Shown here one piece after another: positions 24,804 to 36,368 of a stretch of DNA of 64,000 nt. The stretch's first letter is position 1. Each line of letters opens with the position of its first letter. The DNA is from Acanthacorydalis orientalis (Eukaryota > Arthropoda > Insecta > Megaloptera > Corydalidae): the NCBI GenBank assembly GCA_034766995.1, contig CM068315.1, positions 20,198,344 through 20,262,343 of the forward strand. The letters are read 5' to 3'. Made by a program: the position numbers and the translations under genes. The notes beneath the pieces were generated by a model. The model saw only the letters and a list, made by a program, of their open reading frames with translations. It did no database searches and had not been told where the DNA came from.

Positions 24804-25080
24804 TCATCTAATCCCTGACATCAGTACCTCCTTTTGTGTCATAGATAAAATACTCTCTTTTGTACTATTATAAAATTTTATTATGGCAGGTTTGCATTTG
24901 CCAGTATCATCTACGTCGTTGGAATTAAATTGGCTAGATAGCAAACAAACGGAACATTTTTTTTCAGGACATAAGGTTAAATCTTCAGTAAATACAAACA
25001 TACTACTATTTTCTTCATTTTTGTTGGCTTGAAACTGTTGAGGAATTTCCCTCTTGTTGAACTGAAGAATACTAGTGAGT
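24804..25080 (-). pseudogene. piggyBac transposase fragment
   Basis: The minus strand reads EIPQQFQANKNEENSSMFVF then TEDLTLCPEKK, LLSSQFNSNDVDDTGKCKP and AIIKFYNSTKESI. The spacing F-TEDLTL ... KK ... LLSS ... KP.II.FYNSTK matches the end of the piggyBac catalytic core, where KPEI..YYNSTKGGVD is usual. After NSTK the match is lost, including the GGVD motif. No ends were found; a dead fragment just beside the mariner element. Confidence 0.6.
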
Positions 25081-26434
25081 CGACTTGTTTCTTAATAGAA
25101 TTTATACTATTTTTACTACCGTTATTCCTCGATTTGTACCAGAATATGGTGCTAAAAGATCTAAAACGATTCTTTGACCTTGATTTATTTCCCTGGTGTT
25201 ATTAATTAACCCAGTGTACAGCTGTAAATTTAAAATGTTGGAAGGAAATCGGACTTCGGTCCCTTATAGCAACTTGGTTTGCTAGTCTTTTATCTATGGT
25301 TTGTATTAATGCACGACTGGGAACATAGATAAAAGACTGACTGAATATTTCATTTGCCCCCCCCCCTCTGTATTATATATCGAAAAGAATTACTTTAGCT
25401 TCTACAAAACGATTCAAATCGGAAATTTCCGTGAATTAATTTGTTTTAATAAATTTCAATGAATTTATTAATTAATTTTAAAGTTTTGTTATATTTTTCG
25501 ATTCCGACACGTAATGCATATACAAAGAGAATTTTTAGTTTAATGAATAGTCAAAGGATGGGCGAACAAAATAGATTGTTGTCTGATTTGGTTAAAAATA
25601 TTTGAATGAAACAATCTAGTTAGAAACGATTTGACTGTGAATAATTTTATAAAATTTGTCTTAAAAATGAAAAATGTAAAAAGTGAAAAATATTCTAAAT
25701 AAAAAAATGTTTTATTTGTATTAATAATGCTGTTTTAAATTTTAATGTTAAATTTTTTTGTATCAACTATTGTACTTTTTTATTCTTTTTGGAGATTTAG
25801 TAAGCTGACAAATGTCCTCGTTCTACTGAATCAAAATATGATAACCCTATATATGTATACACAACGAATGAAAACACAATCGCAAAGAGAATTAGGTGTT
25901 TTAGGTGTTTCATTCTTATAGTTTCAAAGACAGACTGTGTTTATATTTTGGAAAATAATTTAATAATATAAAAGTTTTGATTGTAACCAGTCCTTTAACA
26001 AATTCTTTAAAATGAAAGAGCATATGTAAATAAGACATACATAAATAATTGAAAATGTAGCAAGATCTTTATCAGAGATACTTTTTACTAAGAATTATAT
26101 TTATAAATTTTCACCAAAACAATAGACAATCATAAGATAAATAAATACATACAGCGACAATTCACAGTCGGTCCATTATTGTTGAACTTTTAATGAACAC
26201 ATGATGTAATATTTATCTGATATAAAATATATTATTCATAAAATATAGTTAATGGCTAGTTTATTTTATAAAACACCTTTATTACCTATAAGTGGTAACT
26301 CCAATTTATAGCATGGCACAGTAATAGTTATTTTTCTAAACAATAAATTAGTGCGTTAATAGTAATATGAAAAATAACCAATTTAAAAACAAGAATTAGA
26401 GATACATAAAAAAATCAATTTTAAAATTGTAGAT
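25081..26434. other. Intergenic, with one small perfect hairpin
   Basis: The part 25081-25340 may be further piggyBac debris but gives no clear reading. A 15-bp perfect inverted repeat (AGTCTTTTATCTATG, 25284-25298, with its complement at 25324-25338) encloses a 25-base loop. The rest is AT-rich with nothing recognised. Confidence 0.4.
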
Positions 26435-26600
26435 TTTAATGTATCAATGCTTTGAGAATGATAGACTTTGCCACTGAAATGTACATAATCAACAACTAAA
26501 AATAACAGATAATTATTGAAAAATTTTGATAAGGAAAATTTTTGAGATTTGTAGGATGAGTGAAAAGTTTATTTATGAAATTGAATTTAGTCAAAATTGT
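26435..26600. repeat. Foldback repeat family, right arm only
   Basis: Right-arm copy: GCTTTGAGAATGATAG, CCACTGAAATGTACATAA, AGATAATTATTGAAAAATTT, and TTGTAGGATGAGTGAAAA. No left arm precedes it. Confidence 0.5.
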
Positions 26601-27164
26601 ATTGTAGAAAGGTTAAATAAACACATCTGCTTTTTATAATTTTCTAATTTAACTTGAAATGCACTCTCATTATTTCCATAAAAAGACACACATTCTTTGA
26701 TTAAATTTCAACCATGCTGGATCCTTATAAATACTACAAAAAAATAGTCACTATAGCAAATTTGTAATGGCAAATGGCAATGGTAATGGCAAATTTGTAA
26801 TGGTATTAAATATTTCACTTATCAATTTTTATAAATTTATTGTAAAAGAATTATCAAATAAAAGTATGGAAACAATGAGTAATATATACAAACTAAATAG
26901 TACGTGAGGCATGGTTTGTATAATTTTATTTGAAAATTATTGTTATTGTATCAAAAAGATTATATAAAACCATTTCTTCTTGATAAAAATAAAATCAGTA
27001 AATTGGCAATTTATTGCAATCATTGCAAAGCATTTTTTTATTTAAATGTCTCATAAATAAACAAACGATCTAACATTTTTGATTCTTATAGTTATTATGA
27101 ATTTTTTTACTTTGAATCTCAATGAACTGTTAAAATAAGATTGAAGTCTCAATACAGTGTTGTC
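26601..27164. other. Intergenic, no feature seen
   Basis: AT-rich; only a short local duplication GTAATGGCAAAT...GTAATGGCAAATTTG near 26765-26800. Confidence 0.35.
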
Positions 27165-27500
27165 AATGTGATTAAATTCGCTTTCACAAATATTTTTTCT
27201 CACTTCACAGACCACAAAAACTTTTCTGATTAAATGTTCAATAAATGATTATTGATTATTTTTGACTGTTGCTTATCCGCATTTTGATGGTAATGTTATC
27301 ATCTTCAGAGCACTAATGTTTGCTCAAGATTTTTTTATACCTTAGTGCTCTGAGGATGATGGTATTATCATCGAAATGTTCATGAATAACAATAAAAAAT
27401 GATCAATAGTCATTTATTAAATATTTATATTCAGAAAAAATTTTGTGGTTTATGGAGTAAGAGAAAAATTCATTTGTGAAATATGAAGTGTAATTATTTT
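27165..27500. repeat. Foldback repeat family, most complete copy
   Basis: A hairpin of two arms of about 150 bp around the centre GAGCACTAATG...TTAGTGCTCTGAGGATGATGG. Left arm: TTCGCTTTCACAAATAT, CACAGACCACAAAAACTT, TGTTCAATAAATGATTATTG, and TTTGATGGTAATGTTATCAT. Right arm, read on minus, gives the same order with about 80 percent likeness. No coding capacity. The size and structure fit a foldback MITE. Confidence 0.7.
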
Positions 27501-30500
27501 TGTTTGGTTCAATTTGGTTTTTCATTATTTTATTGTTAATAAATATTATCACATTTATTAACAGTAATGTTAATATTTTTCTAATTTGAATGAGTGTCTG
27601 AACAATCAATATTTTGAATAATTTATTTCCCTTGTAATCGAATTTATTATTTAATCAATGGCTCTAGTGTTAAAAATCAATTGACCTGCTTATTAATTCT
27701 CAGATTGTATGTTAAATTGAAGCAAAATCCAAAATAAATGACGAGCAATAGCAAGTATTCACTCACAGTTCCTTAATATAGAATTTTTATGTTTTAACAC
27801 ATTGTAGATTGGAAATGTGAATGGATGTCTTGTTTTTAAAGTGCTAAGGACCAGAAATGTGATCGAACTGATGCAACTTAGTATTTCGACCCATACTTTA
27901 CCTGTTTTTTATTTTAACTCTCTGGGGTGACCATCAATTAATGTGTAAGAATATATTTTTGAAAGATATAAAAAATATCCTTGTAGGAAATTTTGCATTT
28001 GTATTGCAAAGGAATGGGTGAAATATAATACATAATACTAAAACAAAAATACTAACATTTATTAACAGCATATTTCAATTTTGAATAAAATATTGCTACT
28101 AATAACAAATTTTCACTTTTTTTGTATTCATACATGCATTATTTATGCAATGAACATCATGAGGTCTGTGATGTATTAATAAAAGTTTTTTTCCATATAT
28201 TTTACGATTGTAAAAACACATAAAAAATTGTGAAGTAGTTTAATTTTATTTCCTTGTTATGAATGGATTACATTTGCTTTTAAAAAATACAGCTAAACTG
28301 GACATATTGACAGTTGGAAACTTTAAATACAAATTAAACTTCATGTATTTTTTTAGAACATTTATTCATTTTACGTTTATCATAAAATCACGTCTGATAG
28401 TTCAAAAAAAGCACTATTTTCTATGTTTATATTTATAATATATTTATATATATATATAATATACATTCTGTTAAAATTACTTATTGTTACTCTCGTCAAT
28501 CAAAATATCCGACAAGGCCGATCAGAAGGACAGTTCGAATCGGCACCGTTCGAGAAATGAGCTAATGAGAGATCGAAAACGAAATATCGACAGATGGCTG
28601 TTAGCACCGAAACAATACGTTTCCCAGTCATACGACGTTCAGAGTACTATGACTTGGACGACGTTCGATCACAGATTCCTATCTTATCGAAAAAAATAAA
28701 TAAGCACAATTCAATCCGATCTATTGGAATCTAGTTGTGTGTAAAAAAAAATTAACAGCAGGAAAGACAGCACAATATTTTTATATCACAACATATCAGA
28801 AAGTCTACACCTAATTTTATATACAAAATGGCTATTTATTACTTACATTCATTCGTATTTTCAATGCATCGATTTGTACCAGAACCTCGCTAAAAGATAT
28901 TTATTTACTTTCTATACGTGAAGTAAATCCTCTCTATTAATCTATTTAAAACATACCTAATTTATTGACTTAGCTGCAATAACGATACATGTAACAAAGT
29001 GTGAACACTAGCAGTCTTACATTATTTTTTGATTTTTAAATAATTTAACATCTACTTTACTTGACTGATTCAATGTCGGTAAACTACAACTGTACATTTC
29101 ACTCGATAGTACAGTCGATCTTTTTAATTTAAAAAATAATCTTTATTCGAAATGATTTTGGATATAAAATTAGATTTTTTTTCTTTCGAAAGACTGACAA
29201 GGTTTTGATAAACCTGACTTGTTCATAGAATCCATTCAAACATTGTATGGGGATTTAAGTTAGATATTTCAAATAACTAGTTTTGAAACGATCTTTTGTC
29301 AGACAAAGAATTCAAAAACGCGACACTCGATTACATAACGATTTTTACGGTATACTTTAGGCCTGCTATAATGATTGAAATTGATGTACATATTAAACAA
29401 AGAAAAATATATATACAAATTACAGTTCATTTCTCAGTACTGATCGAATTCTACAGCCGGTTTCGATTAAAATTATCACCGAAAACATCTACATGCACAA
29501 TGATTCAGAACATTTACTTGTGTTTCAATAATCATTTTGACCATGTATGTACGTACATGTATGTATTTTATGCGTTTTTCATTCGATAATATACCCGATT
29601 GATTTTACAGACCAGTTCTACATCAAACTGTACAAATTAATGTGTGAGTAAAAATTGTAAATTACATATTGTATGAATAACTTAACTATAGAAATCATTT
29701 CTGTTCAATTATATTATCGATGCATTAATCATCTCTTCTTAAAACTAATTTTCTACATATTTAAAAATCGCTCAAATCTCATCATATTTTAAATACACAC
29801 ACGTTTTTAGATAATATGATCTGTTCTGGTGATTTTTCCATTTCACCGAAACTGATAATTAAGAACTTATCATTGAAAATCATTCAAATTCTGTTTTACA
29901 TACAGTACTGCTACAATTTTTTAAAACACAATTGTTTTTTAATTCACTATGATTTATATTATAGACATATTATGTGAAGTAAATTAAATAACCATACAGA
30001 TAGTGTTACAAAATATCTAGATTTTTTTACGTTAGTGATTACAAGTTGTATATACTTTAAGATACTAAAATATCAACATTTAGGTAAATTAGTTTTTATA
30101 AAATGTATTGATTGATAATTTAATATGCAATTTTATCAGTTAATTAAAAATGCTTATATTTTTTTGTTAGACTTTTCCTCTTTTTAGTGCTAAATTAAAA
30201 TCAAAAATCAATAAAAATGTTTATTTTTTTAATTTTAATTTATACAAGTAGATTAAAATTTGTTTTTTGATATTGCAGTACTCAATAATTTTTGCCATAT
30301 TTTTTAATTTTATTTCTACTTAGAGATGTAATTGATCATTTTTTTAAGATAGAATTTAAAAAAAATTGATTAAAATTGAGATTTCATTTTTTTAAATTTT
30401 AACGAATTATGATATACTCATGATGAGGCAAATTTCTACTTAACCTTTAAAGTATTATATAATAATCGTTTTTAAGTATAACTTTAATAGTGTTAGTGTT

Positions 30501-30569
30501 TTCGATATGTATCTTTTCGTGTACAGAGTCTATCGAAATTTATTTTAAAAATTAATATTCATACATTGA
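27501..30569. other. AT-rich region; right part may be ZNRF 3' UTR
   Basis: No gene recognised. The stretch 28484-29640 has higher complexity and GC than its surroundings (for example CAAGGCCGATCAGAAGG, CCAGTCATACGACGTTC), and a 71-codon ORF on plus at 28484-28699 rich in Arg and Ser that fits no family. Since the ZNRF gene on minus ends at 31305, this could be a long conserved 3' UTR; that is inference. Confidence 0.3.
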
Positions 30570-30609
30570 ATATATATATATATATATATATACATATATA
30601 TGCATATAC

Positions 30610-30687
<78 letters not shown>

Positions 30688-30714
30688 GCATATACATATA
30701 TACATATATATATA
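30570..30714. repeat. (TA)n with (CATATA)n parts
   Basis: 145 bp of TA and ACATATATG units. The ORFs running through it on both strands are artefacts. Confidence 0.95.
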
Positions 30715-31304
30715 AACACAAAGACGTCAACAATAAAAATCTAAGTTATAATTCTGTTTTTTTTTCTTGTTTTTTTTTTCGACAGAAATTTTTTGAACAT
30801 GATGAATTTATTATATTTACTGTTAAAACACAACATCGATTACAGATATTATAAAATAGACTTCAAATGATTTTCAACCGTTTTCTGAAGACTGAAAGTG
30901 TTTCGATTATCCATCGATATTGAAACAGATCGATTTAAATCGACGTACTAGTCAGGTATACACTTTCGAATGTACATACAGAGCCGAAATATTTCGGATG
31001 AAGCGTCGTACTGTTTACACGAAGGAAAAAATACCAAAGCGGCAGAAAACAGTGCCGTCGCCGTCGTTTAATCTCTAAGTAACGTGTGAATAGTTATTAC
31101 GCATATCAATAGGCAAATAACATAATGTATCTCCATTTCAATATATACAGATTTATGTACAAAAGAATCTATCCTAGTGTTTCAATAGTTTCCATGTCTG
31201 TGTCGAGGCCACCATGCCATCAGTGACATGGAGATCCTCGTTTCGGCAAAACCGGTCATCACGGATGCAAGAGTCGCTTCGTGACCGCACGTCGGGCGGC
31301 TCTG

Positions 31305-31761
31305 CTAGTCATTCGGATGCTCTGGACACGAACGATTCACTTCGAACCATTTGTCGATGCAGCTGAAACGTTCATACTTTATTAGATACGGAATATACAT
31401 TTTCAGAGATCGGTTTACCTTTTGTGGTAAATGCATAGACAAGGTAGGCGTGCTATTACATCACCTTGAGTTAAATCTTCGAGGCAGATCACGCATTCAC
31501 CTTTATCGTCTGTCAGTACGTCTTCTGTAGAAATGAAAATACAAACAAATGATATATTTGTGCATGAAAAACAAAAAAGATTGACATTATATATTTATTG
31601 ATATTATATATTTATTATATATTTATTATTTTTTATATATTTATATATATATATTTTTATATTACCGTTGTATGAAAGTCTTGGCTTGGTGAGGCACATC
31701 ACCAGGTGGAATTCTATTTCGTCTGGTAGAACAAACTTACTACATACTGGACATTTGATAC
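31305..31761 (-). CDS. E3 ubiquitin ligase of ZNRF1/2 type, last three coding exons
   Basis: Membrane-linked RING E3 ligase. Exons (minus): 31761-31666, 31524-31419, 31362-31305 (TAG 31305-31307); phases 1/1, 2/2 agree. Exon one gives GIKCPVCSKFVLPDEIEFHL and VMCLTKPRLSYN, the zinc finger of the family. Exons two and three give EDVLTDDKGECVICLEDL, then ARLPCLCIYHKSCIDKWF and EVNRSCPEHPND*, the RING finger and the typical end. The piece encodes 86 codons plus two bases of a split codon. The exon with the myristoylation start (MG...) and serine-rich N-terminus is not found up to 64000 on this strand, so it is either outside the window or lost among repeats. ZNRF1 and ZNRF2 cannot be told apart here. 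Confidence 0.88.
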
Positions 31762-32049
31762 CTGTAACAGAAATGCTGAAATCAGATACATACATACATA
31801 TTGCGCCCATGCACGCACGCACATATATATTAAAAGAAGATAACTGATCGATAATAGAAATTATTGACTGGAGTTCAAGAAATATAAAAACATCGAGAAA
31901 GATGCTAATGAACAAGTAGGATATGAATATTACAAATGTATAAAAAATAGAGCAGCAAGTATATGTTTTTTTATTCATACATAGAATTTATGTGAAAATC
32001 ATAGTTTGACTGGATGTACAAATAATTTAATTTACAATACAATTCCAAC
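31762..32049. other. Upstream intron of ZNRF, with a dispersed repeat
   Basis: Presumed intron. It holds 31835-31932, which recurs in the same orientation at 38095-38192 (AAGATAACTGATCGATAATA, then ATGCTAATGAACAAGTAGGA). Confidence 0.5.
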
Positions 32050-32735
32050 ACTGTGGCCAAATTCACTTCACACATGAATTCTTTTTTTCACCACACAAAT
32101 CACAAAAATTTTTCTAGAAATTTAGTGATAACATATTTTTCAAACATTATACAAATTTCTCCAAATTGGGCCAAAGCATATCGCACACAACGACAACATG
32201 TGACTGTAATTTAATACATTTAAACAACTCAAATCTTAACTACAGTTACTAGATAATAGATTTTGTATGGTATTCTGAAAATATGGTAATACTAAATTTA
32301 CCCTAAAATTTATAGGGTACTGTAGTTCAAAGTTTTATGCTATTAAAGTGATTATCTAATAGAACTAATTAACCTAATAGAACACCTATGTCCTGTACTT
32401 GAATATTCAATATTTAAAAAATTTTAATAATGAATAGTAAAATGCTTAAAACAATTATGTACAGAATCGGCAAAATTTTAGCATATATATATATTACAAA
32501 AAACTGAGTGAAAATAAAATGAAAGTATCCGAAGACTGCAGATAGTGATAGATTTCACTGTTTTCACCATTTAGTTCAAACTTCCAAATAAGAGATAAAA
32601 AAAATGTAAATATTTTTATATAGATGTATCGCCATCGAAATGTGTATAAGCAACGATCAAAAGTGATCCATAATCAATTACTGACTATTTTTGATCAGAA
32701 AAATTCAGAACTCCTCTCAGGCACATAAATTATTT
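32050..32735. repeat. Foldback repeat family, arms about 500 bp apart
   Basis: Left arm at 32055-32130 (AAATTCACTTCACACATGAA, CACACAAATCACAAAAAT) and right-arm-like part at 32620-32735 (GTATCGCCATCGAAATGTG, TAAGCAACGATCAAAAGTG, TTTTTGATCAGAAAAATTC). The material between is unrelated AT-rich sequence, probably inserted. Confidence 0.45.
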
Positions 32736-32912
32736 GACGTTATACTCGAAGTGTACCATCAATATAGTACAAAGAAGAATAAAAATACTGCGATTTACAG
32801 TTAAATTAGTTTTACCTAATTACAGTATTCTGTCTTTTCTGTATTCAGTATTCTACTGATCAGTATTTAGTCGTTTCCCTAACCGAAAAATTAAAAAAAT
32901 ATACCGTTCGCC

Positions 32913-33292
32913 ATGGCTTCAAATGTAACTAATAGTGAATTGTTTCTAGATAGTAGTGGTGACGAATTTATTTTTGGAGAATATGAAAATTCTTTAGAAA
33001 GTGATTGTGTTGAGAGATCAAGTAGTGATTCTAATGCTAGTGACATTATTTTAGGGACTATTTTGTTAATTATTCGATCTAGTTTAAAAATAAGGAGAGG
33101 AATAAATAACTACTTATTAAAAGAAAAAAGCAAGAAGATATCAATGTAGTGAATAAATAATAAAATAACATTTAAAAAGTTCATTTATTCTTGCTTTAAA
33201 ATAAATTATTTATTCCAAATGGTAAAAACACATAAAAAATCCTCAGTTGCTGTAAACTTTAGCCGACAAACAGTTCGAGTGCAAAGGGTTAA
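32913..33292 (+). mobile_element. piggyBac-like remnant: acidic N-terminal ORF plus right end
   Basis: ORF 32913-33149 starts MASNVTNSELFLDSSGDEFI and stays acidic and Ser/Asp-rich, as piggyBac transposase N-termini are. The right end at 33281-33292 reads GCAAAGGGTTAA, so the element would end ...GCAAAGGG with target TTAA (33289-33292). No catalytic core and no left end are seen. The ORF's tail, from codon 48 on, is a copy of Tc1 sequence found at 33811-33869, so the ORF is a chimera. Confidence 0.5.
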
Positions 33293-33501
33293 TAACAGTA
33301 AAAAATATATTTTTAAATATTTTTCAGTTTAAAATTGCAAAGAATAAGCAAATAAATACACATAAAAGTACATATTTAAATCAATATAAATTTCTTTATA
33401 CAGTCATATTCTTATTTTTTCAAGTCGTATTTAATGCTTTCACAATTGATGAATTATAAATTAAAATGAAAATATTTTTTTAATATATATATATATATAT
33501 A

Positions 33502-34979
33502 CAGTGTTGGACACATTTTAGAGACACTGACAACATATTTACATTTTTCAAAATTTCACAATTAATTTGGCTATTATAAAACAGCCATTTATTAATGAAT
33601 ACAGTAACAAGATTAGCATCTGTAATAATCTTCACATATGATAATTGTTCTTATTTCCTGGAAATTCGTACATTTTGTTTCAATTGTTGAAAGAAATTGG
33701 TCATATTTTTTGGGACGCAGTTTGCTTTTACATTTATTTTAATAATAACTTGATATGTGCGAACAGAAACATATTACTAAGGTGGGCAACAGCGTTTGTC
33801 GAAAAAAATAGGGACTATTTTGTTAATTATTCGATCCAGTTTAAAAATAAGGAGAGGAATAAATAACTGTTCAGTAGATGAGAGGAGAATAATACAAGTT
33901 TTGCGGAATGAAGAGAAATCTATAAGAGAAACTGATAGAATTGTTCAGAATTCTAGAAATATAGTATCAAATGCTTTGAAACCAGGAAACGCATTAAGAA
34001 AACCTGGACTTAAGCAGAAAACTGGTGTACAAACAGACCGATGTATTTCGCGTTTGTCGATAAATGATTCCTTAAGTTTTTCAAATACATAAAAGATGAA
34101 CTAAGGCTAAGTGTCAGTACTCGTACTAAAGTCAATATATTTGATTCAGATGGGAAACTATTTGTAAGAAGACCGTAAAAGAAACCACTGGACCCCAAAT
34201 ATACTAGAAAAACGTTAAAGCATGGAGGTGGAAATATAAAAGTATGGGCGTGCTTTTCTTTTTACGGTGTTGGGGCAATATTTCGTATTGACGAGAAAAT
34301 GGGTGCCAAATATTATATAAATAATATATTAAAAGAAGTAATGCTCCCGTATACTGAAGAAAATATGCGGCTTCGATGGATATTTCAGCAGAATAATGAC
34401 CTGAAGCACACCTCAAAATTGGCGAAAGAGTTTCTACAGGTAAATAATGTAACTGTAATGCAGTGGCCAGCACAGGCTCTGGATTTAAATCCAATAGAAA
34501 ACCTAAAATATGTTAAGGAGGAGGAAATATGTTAAGGAGTCTGTAGCAAAAGAAAGATGAAAAATAAGTAGTGATTGGCCTAAAAGAGGCGTCGCAATCT
34601 ATTCCATTAGAGAGTTACCAACGTTTAGTGGAATCAATGCCTAGAAGTTGCCAGGAAATTATTAAAAATGAAGGACGCGACAAAATATTGAAAAAGTATA
34701 AATTAGTTTAATAAAATAGTTGAAAAGTAGACTTAAACGTTTTATTTATACGGAAATAGTGATTGTCACTAAAAAGATGCTCACTGTATTTTACAAACTT
34801 TTAAAAAAACCTAAAATATAAAAAACATTTTTTTAAAAAAATTTAAATATATATTTAAATAGAATTTAAATAAAATCAGCAACTATAAAAAAATATATGA
34901 TTCAGTTTAATTTTTAGTTAGTTCTTATTTATTTTTCAAAAAATTATCAAATGTCCTTAAAAATATGTCCAACACTATG
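33502..34979 (+). mobile_element. Tc1-type element, decayed
   Basis: The left end (TA)CAGTGTTGGACACATTTT at 33502 and the right end AAATATGTCCAACACTATG, closing before TA at 34980, are inverted copies with a 2-bp indel near the tip. The transposase is in pieces on plus: HTH part 33880-34090 (ERRIIQVLRNEEKSIRETD), catalytic part 34220-34530 with GGGNIKVWACFS, then FQQNNDLKHTS where the usual Asp of QDNDPKHTS has become Asn, then AQALDLNPIENL with the Glu of DD34E. Frameshifts and stops separate the pieces. Confidence 0.8.
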
Positions 34980-34982
34980 TAT

Positions 34983-35591
34983 GTAAGATGTGCATTTGAG
35001 GATACATATGTGCATTTAATGATATTTTATCACTAATCGTACCATAAACGGATCGATGATAACGTCTGTAATTGTTGAACTCCGCTTCATCATCCGGCAT
35101 ACATGTTCCCATAACAATTCCCATTTCAGTTTTTTTTTTTTATATGTTTGTTGTATATAAAATAAACATATTTCTACACTTTGGATAACGTTTTTCACAA
35201 AATATCCATGCGAATCACTTTATTATTGCTATACACTTTGAGCACGTTGATTATGTATTTATAATATATTTTACATTCACTTATTGTTGTTTTGTTATTA
35301 TGCCAAACAAAATATCGTACAGTAAATATAGGTCATATACTGACTGAGAAATTTTTTTGTATAATTTTAGTAAGAAGCGATACTATAGGATTTGAATTTA
35401 CTTACTGTAGATTGAAAATAAACAGAACTTTTGATTTGTACTGAACAGACAAATATGTTTGTTTTTATCTGTCAAATGACAGATACTTTTACTGGAATTT
35501 ATATATGTGTATGATGAATGTAACTATAGAGACATCAACGATTTTTCTATAGACTAGTGAATGTGCCGTCATACTGATAAGAGACTTATCT
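34983..35591. other. Intergenic or ZNRF intron, no feature seen
   Basis: AT-rich; no ORF or repeat ends. Confidence 0.35.
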
Positions 35592-35599
35592 GTCAGGTC

Positions 35600-36143
35600 C
35601 AGGCCTATGACACTCGCCTCGCGGTCGTGGCAACGCTCTGTAGAGTTGATGTGGCGGCACTAGTAGTAGCTCGGTACTTATGAGCGCGAGTTGTAAGTTT
35701 TTTTTTGTATTTGTATACTTGTACATTTTAATTATTTGCGAATTATATTATACATGATGTTTTCATGAAAAACTGCTTCTAATGTTTTTTGGTTTGACTG
35801 TTTTTTCGTCCAATTTTACTTGCTAATATATGTAAATGAACAAAATCAATGCGTTATTGGGTTGAATTAATAGATTGTATTCATATATAAAATAGAAATA
35901 GCATACAAATTTGAATTGTTACTAATGTACAGAACGGGAAATCGACAAACATTTCGCGTAAAATTACAGATTTAGGCTAGTTGTTTACATTTTCAACGCA
36001 CAGGTAATGAATGACTGTGACAAGAGCGATCAGAGGAATGAGAGAGAGAGAGAGGTCGAACCTATTGGTAAAGCCGCCTGGTGGCATTTACATTCCCTAG
36101 CCAGAGAAATGTATTGGTAGCATAAGCGAGTGTCATAGCACTG
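35600..36143. mobile_element. hAT-type MITE with perfect 8-bp target duplication
   Basis: 544 bp. The left end CAGGCCTATGACACTCGC and right end (minus) CAGTGCTATGACACTCGC are alike in 16 of 18 bases. The flanks are identical 8-mers GTCAGGTC at 35592-35599 and 36144-36151. An 8-bp duplication with CAG-start ends is the hallmark of the hAT superfamily. No ORF inside; a (GA)n tract lies at about 36041-36052. Confidence 0.85.
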
Positions 36144-36368
36144 GTCAGGTCCCATAAAATAAATAAATCTCCTACAAGAAATAATATATACGAGTTTTTT
36201 ACTTGAAGTTTCTTTAAAAAATAAAGAACATTTTAGAAAAAATATATGCTACTAGGCGAGGTTACTAAAATTTAATACACTACATTGTTTGTAGTGTATC
36301 GATATTATGTGACGCAACCTCTATTTCAGCAATATTATAGTTCCAATTCCTGGCTAAATTTATTTTTA

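Noticed and set aside
30545..30854. ORFs of repeated Ile-Tyr over TA arrays (also 16195, 18161, 42760, 43307, 58554, 60088)
   Set aside because: Microsatellite translations.
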